Source: Nocardia transvalensis NBRC 15921 (GTDB taxonomy: Bacteria; Actinomycetota; Actinomycetes; Mycobacteriales; Mycobacteriaceae). Taken from it: a DNA stretch of 64,000 nucleotides. A model generated the notes under the pieces. That model was not told where the DNA came from, did not search any database, and saw only the letters and a program-made list of their open reading frames with translations. The stretch covers positions 271,689 to 335,688 of the forward strand of contig NZ_BAGL01000055.1 in assembly GCF_000308875.1 (NCBI RefSeq), read 5' to 3'. The first letter of the stretch is position 1, and every line of letters starts with the position of its first letter. Shown here in pieces: positions 1 through 10,801 of this stretch. Both the position numbers and the translations under genes were made by a program.

Positions 1-802
1 CGTCCTGCAGCCGCCCCAGCGCATCGCGCAGCGCATCGATGTCCGGCCCGGCGTTCGACAGTTCCCGGGAGACGTTGGGCAGCACCGCGCGCCTGGTGCC
101 GGCCGGCACCAGAGCACGAATGGAATCCGCTCCCCCGCCCTGCGCCCCGACGCCCGGCATCAGGATCGGCCCGTTGAGCAGGGTCAGATCCGGGGCGTCC
201 GGCAGGGTGGCGCCGATGACGACGCCGACGGATCCGAAGGTGGCGCCCACATTGCGCACGGCGGCGTCGTCGACCATGCCCTGGGCGACGCTGCGGCCGT
301 CGGCCGTCAGCGTGCGCTGCAGCCCGGCGGCCTCCGGATTGGAGGTGGCGGCGAGGACGAACACCCCGCGGCCGCCGGCCTGGGCACGCTCCAGAGCCGG
401 TGTGAGCGCACCGAATCCGAGATACGGCGACACCGTGACGGCATCGCTGCCCAAGGGCCCGTCACCGAGCCAGGCGGCGGCGTAGGCGGCCATGGTGGAC
501 CCGATATCGCCGCGTTTGGCGTCGGCGAGCACCAGGGTGCCGGCCTCGCGCAGCGCGGCGATGGTGTCCTCGAGGACCATGAATCCGCCGGAGCCGTAGG
601 CCTCGAAGAACGCCACCTGCGGTTTGACCAGCGCGACACGTCCGGCGAACGCGTCCACGCAGGTATCGGCGAACCGCTTCAGGCCGTCGATGTCCTCCGA
701 CAGCTCCCAGTCGCGCAGCAGTTGCGGATGCGGGTCGATACCGACGCACAGCGGGCCGTGCCGGCGCATCGCCTCCCGCAGCCGGGCGCCGAACGACGTC
801 AT
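1..802 (-). CDS. pyrF: Orotidine 5'-phosphate decarboxylase, 3' end cut by window
   Basis: Last step of UMP synthesis: decarboxylates OMP to UMP in the cytosol. Translation on the minus strand from the ATG at 802 gives a class 2 (long, mycobacterial-type) decarboxylase of at least 267 residues. It contains the catalytic DAKRGDIG motif near residue 96 and a GVGAQGGG phosphate-binding stretch near the C-terminus. The frame is open to base 1, so the stop lies outside. The start overlaps the preceding stop as ATGA (799-802), so translation is probably coupled to the upstream coiled-coil gene. It is the last pyrimidine gene of the operon that starts with pyrR. Confidence 0.93.
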   Translation of the reverse strand, partial: MTSFGARLREAMRRHGPLCVGIDPHPQLLRDWELSEDIDGLKRFADTCVDAFAGRVALVKPQVAFFEAYGSGGFMVLEDTIAALREAGTLVLADAKRGDIGSTMAAYAAAWLGDGPLGSDAVTVSPYLGFGALTPALERAQAGGRGVFVLAATSNPEAAGLQRTLTADGRSVAQGMVDDAAVRNVGATFGSVGVVIGATLPDAPDLTLLNGPILMPGVGAQGGGADSIRALVPAGTRRAVLPNVSRELSNAGPDIDALRDALGRLQD

Positions 803-1197
803 CGGGGCGTGGCGGCGACCAACAGGTCGGGGCGCGCCTCCGGCGCCGCACCTAGTCGGGCCTCGGGCACCGCGGCCAGCCGCCCGTCGGGACGCGCGCC
901 CGAGGCCGCGAGTTCGCGGTCGGCCGCGGCCAGTTCCCGATCGATGGCCGCCAGCTCCTGGTCGATCGCCGCCAGCTCCAGCTCGCTCGGCACCGGATCC
1001 GATACCGGCGCCGGATCGCGGTCGATCGGCGGATTGGCCCGGAAGCCGACGGTGCTGTAGCCGCCGACCTTGCGCATGGGCCGGACGTCACCGCCGCCCT
1101 GTCCGGACCACTCGGCCGCGCCGCCCGTCCGGCGTCGCGGTTTCACTCGCCCCGCTCCTACCGGCCGGGGTCCCGCACCAAACCCGAACGTTGCCAC
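799..1197 (-). CDS. Hypothetical coiled-coil protein in the pyr operon
   Basis: 132 residues from a GTG at 1197. A strong AAGGAGA ribosome site lies just upstream, the gene starts 16 bp after carB ends, and its TGA overlaps the pyrF ATG (ATGA). These spacings argue it is a real, translated member of the operon. The N-terminal half is basic and Gly/Pro-rich. The middle has about four heptads of the type ELAAIDR (roughly residues 75-105), a regular E-L-A-A-x-D-R/Q repeat expected to form a short helix or coiled coil. The C-terminus is Ala/Pro/Arg-rich. No enzyme domain is recognised. In M. tuberculosis carB is followed directly by pyrF, so this is an insertion into an otherwise conserved order. 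Function unknown. Confidence 0.7.
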   Translation of the reverse strand: MATFGFGAGPRPVGAGRVKPRRRTGGAAEWSGQGGGDVRPMRKVGGYSTVGFRANPPIDRDPAPVSDPVPSELELAAIDQELAAIDRELAAADRELAASGARPDGRLAAVPEARLGAAPEARPDLLVAATPR

Positions 1198-1213
1198 CGC
1201 TGTCTCCTTCGTT

Positions 1214-4521
<3,308 letters not shown>

Positions 4522-4522
<1 letters not shown>

Positions 4523-5634
4523 CAGGCTCCTTCCATGAGACCGGCGAAACGGTCGAAGAGATAGGCGGCGTCATGGGGCCCGGCGGCGGCCTCCGGGTGG
4601 TACTGCACGGAGAAGGCGCGGCCGTCCACCAGCCGCACGCCCTCGACCGTGCCGTCGTTGGCGCAGGTGTGGCTGACCTCGGCGGCGCCGAACGGGGTGT
4701 CGAACCGCTGCCCCGCCGCACCCTCGAGGGCGAAGCCGTGGTTCTGCGCGGTGATGGAGATCTGCCCGGTGGCGTGATCGACGACCGGCACGTTGATGCC
4801 CCGGTGGCCGAACTTCATCTTGTAGGTCTTCAGACCCAGCGCGCGGCCGAGGATCTGGTTGCCGAAGCAGATGCCGAACAGCGGAATACCCTCGCCCAGA
4901 ACGGCTTTGGTGAGATCCACCGCACCGTCCTGGGTGGCGGGGTCGCCGGGCCCGTTGGACAGGAAGACCCCGTCGGGCTTCAGCTCCTTGATCCGGTCGA
5001 GCGTGACGTTCGACGGGACCACGTGCACCCGGATGCCGCGCTCGGCGAACATCCGCGGGGTGTTGGTCTTGATGCCGAGATCGACCGCGACCACGGTGAA
5101 CCGGTGCTCGCCGGTCGGCTCGATCGTGTAGAGGCCGTCGGTGCTCACCTCCTCGGCCAGGTCGGCGCCGAGCATCGTCGGCTGCCCGGTCACCCGGGCC
5201 AGCAGGTCGTCGACCGACGCGGCGGCGGCGCTTCCGGAGAAGATGCCCGCCTTCATCGAGCCGCGGGTGCGCAGGTGGCGGACCAGCGCGCGGGTGTCGA
5301 TGCCCGAGATGCCGACGACGTTCTGGCGTCGCAGCTCCTCCGGCAGGGTGGTGGTGGCGCGCCAGTTCGACGCCCGGCGCGCGGGGTCGCGCACCGCGTA
5401 TCCGGCCACCCAGATCCGCCCCGACTCGTCGTCCTCGTCGTTCCAGCCGGTGTTGCCGATCTGCGGGGCCGTGGCCACCACGATCTGCCGGTGGTAACTC
5501 GGATCGGTCAGCGTCTCCTGATACCCCGTCATCGCGGTGCAGAACACCGCCTCACCCAGCGTCTCGCCCTCGGCGCCGTAGGCCGCGCCGCGGAACACCC
5601 GGCCGTCCTCCAGCACCATCACCGCGTCACTCAC
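4522..5634 (-). CDS. carA: Carbamoyl-phosphate synthase small (glutaminase) subunit
   Basis: Hydrolyses glutamine and feeds ammonia to CarB. I start it at the GTG at 5634 (370 residues), because homology begins at SDAVMVLEDGRVF and this GTG overlaps the upstream gene's TGA as GTGA; a longer in-frame extension exists but is not conserved-looking. The N-terminal CPSase small domain is followed by a class I glutamine amidotransferase domain with the nucleophile Cys256 in GICFGNQ and His346/Glu348 in QYHPEA. The catalytic triad is complete. Confidence 0.97.
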
Positions 5635-6140
5635 GTCTGCTCGTCTCCCGTCTTCGCGCCGGTCGCATCCTGCGTCCAGGCCGGATACACCGTCTTGTCG
5701 TCGCCGCGGAACCCGGTATCGACCTCGGTTCCCGTCGGCAGCGTCCAGCGAATTACCAGCACGCCGTCTTCCGTCATCACCTTGCCCGCATGCCCGCGTT
5801 CGGCGCGCACCGCCGAGATCGTCTCCTGCGGAATCCACAGCGCTTCCGCGCCGTGGCGCTCGAGCAGGATGCCGCGCTCGAACCGGGTGAGCTCCGCCGT
5901 GGACCGGAAACCCAGGTCGCCCACCGTGATCCGCTGGATCCAGCTGGGGGCCAGGGTGCTACCGAGGTACATGCCCGTGGTCGGCTCCAGCACCTGCGCG
6001 CCCAGGTCGGCGGGCACCGGCGGCAGCTCACCGATCGCGGACGCCTGCCGCCGCGCCTTCTTCTGCCAGGCCCGGTACATCAGCCACAGCAGCAGCCCGA
6101 ACAGCGCGAGCAGCACGAGCACCCACAGCGTTCGCTCCAT
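5631..6140 (-). CDS. Membrane-anchored protein of the pyr operon (Rv1382-like)
   Basis: 169 residues. One N-terminal membrane segment (about residues 4-22, rich in Leu and Val) is followed by a basic stop-transfer cluster (KKARR) and a soluble ~140-residue domain ending near KTGDEQT. The ATG at 6140 overlaps the pyrC stop (TGATG) and the TGA overlaps the carA GTG. It occupies the same place as the small export/membrane gene between pyrC and carA in mycobacteria (Rv1382), so position is conserved in the order. Biochemical role unknown; it might anchor or sense something for the pathway, but nothing in the sequence shows this. Confidence 0.85.
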   Translation of the reverse strand: MERTLWVLVLLALFGLLLWLMYRAWQKKARRQASAIGELPPVPADLGAQVLEPTTGMYLGSTLAPSWIQRITVGDLGFRSTAELTRFERGILLERHGAEALWIPQETISAVRAERGHAGKVMTEDGVLVIRWTLPTGTEVDTGFRGDDKTVYPAWTQDATGAKTGDEQT

Positions 6141-7441
6141 CAGGTTCTCCCCACAGCCTTGCCGTCGCGGGCGGTGATCCGCCCGCGCAGGAACGTCGCC
6201 GTCACCCGCGCGGGCAGGGTCATCGCCTCGTACGGCGTGTTGTTCGAGATGCTCGCGAGCTCCTTCGCCCGCACCGTCCACGAGGTGTCCGGGTCGACCA
6301 GCACCAGATTCGCCGGTTCGCCGACCGCGAGCGGCCGGCCCTGATCGTCGAGTCCCGCGATCCGCGCGGGGTTCTCGCTCATCACGCGGGCGACGCCGCG
6401 CCAATCCAGCAGCCCCGGCCCGATCATCGTCTCGGCGATGACGGACAGGGCGGTCTCCAGACCGAGCATGCCGGGGCGGGCCGCGGCGAACTCGCAGCAC
6501 TTGTCCTGTTCGGCGTGCGGCGCGTGATCGGTGGCCACGCAGTCGATCACGCCGTCGGCCAGCGCCCGGCGCAGCGCCTCGGCATCGGACGCCTCGCGCA
6601 GCGGCGGGTTCACCCGATTCACCGCGTCGTAGGTCTCCAGGCGGGTGTCGTCCAGCAGCAGGTGGTGCGGGGTGACCTCGGCGGTGATCGAAATCCCTTG
6701 CCCCTTGGCCCATTTCAGCAGTTCCACGGTGCCCGTGGTGGAGGCGTGGCAGATGTGCACGCGGGCGCCGGCGTCGCGGGCCAGCAGGGCGTCGCGGGCC
6801 ACGATCGACTCCTCGGCCGCGCGCGGCCAGCCGGCCAGGCCGAGCCGGGCGGCGTTCGGGCCCTCGTGCGCGACCGCGCCCGCGGTCAGCCGCGGCTCCT
6901 CGGCGTGCTGGGCGATCAGGACGCCGAGCGACCGGGAGTACTCCAGCGCGCGGCGCATGATCAGCGGATCGTCGACGCAGTGGCCGTCGTCGGAGAACAT
7001 CCGCACCCCGGCCTCGCCGGCGGCCATGGTCCCCATCTCGGCGAGCTGCTTACCCCGCAGGCCGACGGTGACCGCGCCGACCGGGTGGACATCCACCAGG
7101 CCGATCTCCTGCCCGCGCCGCCACACGTGGTCGGTCACCACGGCGGTATCGGCGACCGGATCGGTGTTGGCCATCGCGAAGACCGCGGTGAATCCACCGA
7201 GAGCCGCTGCGGCCGAACCGGTTTCGATGGTCTCGGTGTCCTCGCGGCCGGGTTCGCGCAGATGCGTGTGCAGGTCGACGAAGCCCGGCAGCAGGAGCTG
7301 CCCGGAGCCGTCGAAGATCTCGGTGCTGTCGCCGGCGCCGAGCCCCTGTCCGATCTCGCGGATCTCGCCGTCGCCCAGCAGCACGTCGACCGGATCGCCC
7401 ACGCCGTAGAGACGCACGTTTCTGATAAGGATCTCGCTCAC
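6140..7441 (-). CDS. pyrC: Dihydroorotase
   Basis: Cyclises carbamoyl aspartate to dihydroorotate. 433 residues; amidohydrolase fold with the zinc-binding DLHTHLREPG motif (His58, His60) and the later ATDHAPH motif (about 308-314) typical of class I dihydroorotases. It starts with GTG at 7441, which overlaps the TGA of the upstream mini-ORF (GTGA), so ribosomes probably reach it by coupled re-initiation. Its stop overlaps the next ATG. All key motifs are intact. Confidence 0.96.
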   Translation of the reverse strand: MSEILIRNVRLYGVGDPVDVLLGDGEIREIGQGLGAGDSTEIFDGSGQLLLPGFVDLHTHLREPGREDTETIETGSAAAALGGFTAVFAMANTDPVADTAVVTDHVWRRGQEIGLVDVHPVGAVTVGLRGKQLAEMGTMAAGEAGVRMFSDDGHCVDDPLIMRRALEYSRSLGVLIAQHAEEPRLTAGAVAHEGPNAARLGLAGWPRAAEESIVARDALLARDAGARVHICHASTTGTVELLKWAKGQGISITAEVTPHHLLLDDTRLETYDAVNRVNPPLREASDAEALRRALADGVIDCVATDHAPHAEQDKCCEFAAARPGMLGLETALSVIAETMIGPGLLDWRGVARVMSENPARIAGLDDQGRPLAVGEPANLVLVDPDTSWTVRAKELASISNNTPYEAMTLPARVTATFLRGRITARDGKAVGRT

Positions 7442-7515
7442 GCCGCGTCCTCTCCGGCACGAGCGGGGCCCTCCGTGGTTACGCTCCGCTGCCGCCTACG
7501 GGCCTGACCGCTCAT
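7438..7515 (-). CDS. 25-residue mini-ORF, downstream copy of a tandem pair
   Basis: ATG at 7515 to TGA at 7438-7440, encoding a basic peptide that begins MSGQARRRQRSV and ends AGEDAA. The start overlaps the stop of an almost identical mini-ORF (ATGA), and its stop overlaps the pyrC GTG (GTGA). No separate ribosome site is needed if re-initiation carries ribosomes along. It may be a coupling device rather than a functional peptide. Peptide expression is inferred, not shown. Confidence 0.55.
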   Translation of the reverse strand: MSGQARRRQRSVTTEGPARAGEDAA

Positions 7516-7588
7516 GCTGCGTCCTCTCCGGCACGAGCGGGGCCCTCCGTGGTTACGCTCCGCTGCCGCCTACGGGCCTGACCGCTCA
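7441..7588. repeat. Tandem duplication, 74-bp period
   Basis: Two near-identical head-to-tail copies (offset 74 bp, e.g. 7445 matches 7519). The unit is 78 nt of coding sequence minus a 4-nt stop/start overlap, so the duplication adds one complete mini-ORF and keeps every junction in ATGA/GTGA register although 74 is not a multiple of 3. Confidence 0.9.
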
Positions 7589-7589
7589 T
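7512..7589 (-). CDS. 25-residue mini-ORF, upstream copy of a tandem pair
   Basis: ATG at 7589 overlaps the pyrB stop (ATGA) and the frame ends in TGA at 7512-7514, overlapping the ATG of the second copy. The protein is identical to that of the downstream copy as far as I can read it; the DNA differs at only a few positions near the 3' end. The chain pyrB > mini-ORF > mini-ORF > pyrC has 4-base overlaps at all three junctions. Confidence 0.55.
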   Translation of the reverse strand: MSGQARRRQRSVTTEGPARAGEDAA

Positions 7590-8551
7590 GCCACTGCCTC
7601 CCCGGTTCCGATCAGCAGGCGGAACAGGACCGCCATTCGCATATGCACTCCGTTTGTCACCTGTTGCAGCACGGCCGCCTTCGGCGAATCCGCGACCGCC
7701 GGCGCGATCTCCATACCGCGCAGCATCGGCCCCGGATGCAGCACCACGGCGTGCTCGTCGAGCAGCGCCATGCGCCGCTCGTTGAGCCCGTAGCCGATCG
7801 AGTACTCGCGGGCCGACGGGAAGAATCCGCCGTTCATCCGCTCGGCCTGCACCCGCAGCATCATGACCGCGTCGGCGCCGGGCAGTTCGGCGTCCAGCGA
7901 GTGCGACACCCGCACCGGCCACCCGTCGACACCGACCGGGAGCAGGGTGCGGGGCGCGACCAGCACCACCTCGGCGCCCAGGATGTTCAGCAGGAAGGCA
8001 TTCGAGCGAGCGACCCGGCTGTGCAGGATGTCGCCCACGATCACCACGCGCTTACCCTCCAGCGTACCGAGCCGCTGACGCAGCGTCAGCGCGTCGAGCA
8101 GCGCCTGTGTCGGGTGTTCGTGCATGCCGTCACCGGCGTTGATCACGGCCGGGCCGGGCCCGGCGAAACCGCCCGCGCCCGCGTCCATCTCGCCGAACCA
8201 GCGCGCGATCTGATGGGCGGCGCCGGAAGCCGGATGCCGGACGATCAGCGCGTCGGCGCCGGCGGCGTGCAGGGTCAGCGCGGTGTCGCGCAGCGATTCG
8301 CCCTTGGACACCGAGGAACTCGACGCGCTCACGTTGATCACGTCGGCGCTCATCCATTTCCCCGCGACCTCGAACGACACCCGGGTGCGCGTGGAGTTCT
8401 CGAAGAACACCGTCATCACGGTCCGTCCGCGCAGGGTCGGCAGCTTGCGCACCTCGCGCCCGAGCAGCGCCTGCTCGAAGCGCTGGGCGTCGTCCAGCAG
8501 TTCGGTGGCCGTCGCGCGGTCCAGGTCGGTGACCGACAGCAGATGCCTCAC
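7586..8551 (-). CDS. pyrB: Aspartate carbamoyltransferase catalytic subunit
   Basis: Transfers the carbamoyl group to aspartate, the committed pyrimidine step. 321 residues. It has the carbamoyl-phosphate loop STRTR (residues 53-57, in ENSTRTRVSFE), the HPTQALLD motif, and no fused regulatory or dihydroorotase domain. Starts with GTG at 8551 overlapping the pyrR TGA (GTGA). No pyrI regulatory subunit is present nearby, as expected for actinobacteria. Confidence 0.97.
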   Translation of the reverse strand: MRHLLSVTDLDRATATELLDDAQRFEQALLGREVRKLPTLRGRTVMTVFFENSTRTRVSFEVAGKWMSADVINVSASSSSVSKGESLRDTALTLHAAGADALIVRHPASGAAHQIARWFGEMDAGAGGFAGPGPAVINAGDGMHEHPTQALLDALTLRQRLGTLEGKRVVIVGDILHSRVARSNAFLLNILGAEVVLVAPRTLLPVGVDGWPVRVSHSLDAELPGADAVMMLRVQAERMNGGFFPSAREYSIGYGLNERRMALLDEHAVVLHPGPMLRGMEIAPAVADSPKAAVLQQVTNGVHMRMAVLFRLLIGTGEAVA

Positions 8552-9189
8552 GCCTCGGCTCCCCCGCCCTGGTGCAGGTACACGCCGTCGTGTCCGTCGT
8601 GTTCGGTCAGCAGCACCGAGATGTCCTCACTGCGGGAAGTGGGCACGTTCTTGCCGACGTAGTCGGCGCGGATGGGCAGTTCGCGATGACCGCGGTCGAT
8701 GAGGACCGCCAGCTGCACCGCGCGGGGGCGGCCGAGATCGCGCAGGCCGTCCAGCGCCGCGCGCACGCTGCGCCCGGAGAACAGGACGTCGTCGACCAGG
8801 ACCACCAGCGCGTCCTCGATACCGCCCTCGGGCACCGAGGTGCGCTCCAGCGGCCGGTGCGGCCGATTGCGCAGGTCGTCGCGGTAGAGGGTGATGTCCA
8901 GCGAGCCCAGCGCCGGGCGCACGCCCGCGAACTCCTCGATGCGTTCGGCGAGCCGCGCGGCGAGAGTGGTTCCGCGCGTGGGGATTCCGATCAGCACCAC
9001 CCGCGGGACATCCGGATCGACCGAATCGACGGCCGTCTTCTCGATGATCTGGTGCGCCATGCGCGCGATGGTCCTGCCGACATCCTTGGCCGACAGCAGC
9101 TCGCGCCCGGCCTGGATCCATTGCGGATCGTGCCGCTGCGAATATTCGGCAGCGCTCGACCTGGCTGCCCGGTCTTCGGGCACAGCCAT
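8548..9189 (-). CDS. pyrR: Bifunctional pyr regulator / uracil phosphoribosyltransferase
   Basis: 213 residues. Phosphoribosyltransferase fold with the PRPP-binding motif LVDDVLFSGRS (131-141). In this family PyrR binds pyr mRNA when UMP is high and represses the operon. The ATG at 9189 is chosen because AAGGAGG lies about 7 bases upstream; a longer frame from 9312 would run through the leader. First gene of the operon. A PyrR-type recognition sequence lies immediately upstream, so autoregulation is likely. Confidence 0.95.
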   Translation of the reverse strand: MAVPEDRAARSSAAEYSQRHDPQWIQAGRELLSAKDVGRTIARMAHQIIEKTAVDSVDPDVPRVVLIGIPTRGTTLAARLAERIEEFAGVRPALGSLDITLYRDDLRNRPHRPLERTSVPEGGIEDALVVLVDDVLFSGRSVRAALDGLRDLGRPRAVQLAVLIDRGHRELPIRADYVGKNVPTSRSEDISVLLTEHDGHDGVYLHQGGGAEA

Positions 9190-9236
9190 GCCGACCTCCT
9201 TCCCCGCCTCGCCGGACGGTCCGTTAAAGGATGTCT
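9190..9236 (-). promoter_or_regulatory. PyrR-binding leader overlapping the pyrR ribosome site
   Basis: Read on the minus strand, the leader contains UCCGGCGAGGCGG (core at 9207-9216), a match to the PyrR loop consensus UCCxGxGAGG. It is followed within a few bases by the GGAAGGAGG ribosome site. This arrangement fits the mycobacterial type of control, where PyrR binding hides the ribosome site, rather than Bacillus-type attenuation. I see no terminator hairpin with a U-run between this site and the ATG. Confidence 0.7.
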
Positions 9237-9386
9237 TTCGAGCAAGGAGCCTAGCAGCGCGACCGCAAACGTCCGGCATCGGGGGGTGCCCTGTGAGCGC
9301 CGCCACCTGCACGAATGCGAACGCATGACGCGACAGGCAAGAGGGCGATCGTTCATACGGTGTATACCAGAATTGGAACCTGTGTC

Positions 9387-10274
9387 ATGCTCGGTGTCGT
9401 GAGCAACGATGCCGACTTCACCGAACCGCGCCGGCTCTTCTTCCGCGGACACGGCGGAATCCGGCTCGCCGCGGAGAGCTGGGGACCCGACGACGGCCCC
9501 CTGGCGGTCTTCCTGCACGGCGGCGGCCAGACCCGTCACTCCTGGAAGGATTCGGGCGCCGCGCTGGCCAAGGTCGGGCTGCGGGCCGTCCTGCTGGACG
9601 CGCGCGGGCACGGCGAGAGCGAGTGGGCGCCGGACGGCGACTACACCCGCGAGGCGATGACCGCGGATCTGCTGGGCATCCTCGCCGAACTGGGGCGGCC
9701 CGCGATTCTCGTCGGCGCCAGCATGGGTGGGCTGACCAGCCTGCTCGCCACCGCACGCCCGGGCAGCGCGCTGATCGCCGGGCTGGTGCTGGTGGACGTG
9801 GTGCCGCGCCCCGAGCACAAGGGCGTCGAGCGGGTGCTGAACTTCCTCGGCGGGCACGCCGACGGCTTCGCCACCCTGGACGAGGCCGCCGACGCGGTCG
9901 CCGAATATCTGCCGCACCGCGCGCGCCCCCGGACCACCGACGGTCTGCGCCGCAATCTGCGCCAGCGCGAGGACGGCCGCTGGTACTGGCACTGGGATCC
10001 GGCGATGATGTCCGGCCGCGGCGAGGACATCGAACTGCACAGCGCGAAGCTCGAGGAGGCGGCCGAGAAGCTGACGATGCCCATCCTGCTGGTGCGCGGG
10101 CGGCTGTCGGACGTGGTCAGCGAGCAGGGCGTGGCCGACTTCCGGCGGCTGGTCCCCCATCTCGAGTACGTCGAGATCGGCGGCGCGGCACACACCGCGG
10201 CCAGCGACGTCAACGACGAGTTCTCCGATGCCGTCGTGGACTTCGTGCGGGCACACCTGTCCGCGACCCCGTGA
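9387..10274 (+). CDS. Alpha/beta hydrolase
   Basis: 295 residues from the ATG at 9387; a GTG at 9399 is an alternative. Classic fold: oxyanion HGGGQ (44-48), nucleophile elbow GASMGG with Ser112, an acid in the RGRLSDVVSE region (about 235) and the base in GAAHTAAS (about 270). Substrate cannot be inferred; the family includes esterases and epoxide or peroxide hydrolases. It is transcribed away from the pyr operon, and the stop is followed by a short GTGAACCC-type tandem repeat. It may be read with the MarR gene 84 bp downstream, but that gene has its own operator. Confidence 0.85.
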   Translation: MLGVVSNDADFTEPRRLFFRGHGGIRLAAESWGPDDGPLAVFLHGGGQTRHSWKDSGAALAKVGLRAVLLDARGHGESEWAPDGDYTREAMTADLLGILAELGRPAILVGASMGGLTSLLATARPGSALIAGLVLVDVVPRPEHKGVERVLNFLGGHADGFATLDEAADAVAEYLPHRARPRTTDGLRRNLRQREDGRWYWHWDPAMMSGRGEDIELHSAKLEEAAEKLTMPILLVRGRLSDVVSEQGVADFRRLVPHLEYVEIGGAAHTAASDVNDEFSDAVVDFVRAHLSATP

Positions 10275-10300
10275 ACCCGTGAACCCGTGAACAGATAGAC

Positions 10301-10338
10301 AAGCCAGATTGTGCAATTCGGATTGAACAATCTGGGTT
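10301..10338. promoter_or_regulatory. Inverted repeat, probable MarR-family operator
   Basis: CCAGATTGT (10304-10312) and ACAATCTGG (10327-10335) form a perfect 9-bp inverted repeat. The arms extend to 12 bp with a single mismatch, with a 14-base spacer. It ends about 20 bp before the start codon of the MarR gene, as expected for an autoregulated repressor controlling itself and the co-transcribed transporter. Confidence 0.65.
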
Positions 10339-10357
10339 GTGTATCTACCGTGGGGGT

Positions 10358-10801
10358 ATGAGCGATTCGACCCCTGCCGCGGATTCGTCGGCCCTCGCCG
10401 CGCGTGAGCTGCGCGTCCTGGTCAGCCGCCTGCGCCGCCGCTTCCTGGAGGCCGCCGGTGACGACGAGCTGACGCCGTCACAGCTGTCGGTGCTCGGTCG
10501 ATTGCATCGGGGTGCGACGACCGCCAGCGATATCGCCGCCGCCGAACACGTGCGCCCGCAGGCCGCGGCCGCCTGGCTGGCCGGCCTGGACGAGCGCGGG
10601 CTGATCGAACGCCACCCGGATCCCGACGACCGCCGCCGCCAGCTGGTATCGCTGAGCGAGGACGGCCGCGCCCTGTTCGAGGGCCGCACCAAGGCCAAGG
10701 ACGAATGGCTCAGCACCGCGCTGCGGGAGCGCTACACCGAGGCCGAGCGGCAGACCGTCCTGGACGCGCTGGCCCTGCTGGACAGGCTGGGTCAGGCGTG
10801 A
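10358..10801 (+). CDS. MarR-family transcriptional regulator
   Basis: 147 residues from ATG at 10358. Winged helix-turn-helix of the MarR type: TPSQLSVLGRLHRG, then a recognition region HVRPQAAAAWLAGLDERGLI and the wing DPDDRRRQLVSLSEDG, flanked by dimerisation helices. MarR proteins usually repress an adjacent efflux gene and release on ligand binding. The TGA overlaps the GTG of the MFS transporter (GTGA), so the two form a repressor-exporter operon. The ligand is unknown. Confidence 0.92.
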   Translation: MSDSTPAADSSALAARELRVLVSRLRRRFLEAAGDDELTPSQLSVLGRLHRGATTASDIAAAEHVRPQAAAAWLAGLDERGLIERHPDPDDRRRQLVSLSEDGRALFEGRTKAKDEWLSTALRERYTEAERQTVLDALALLDRLGQA

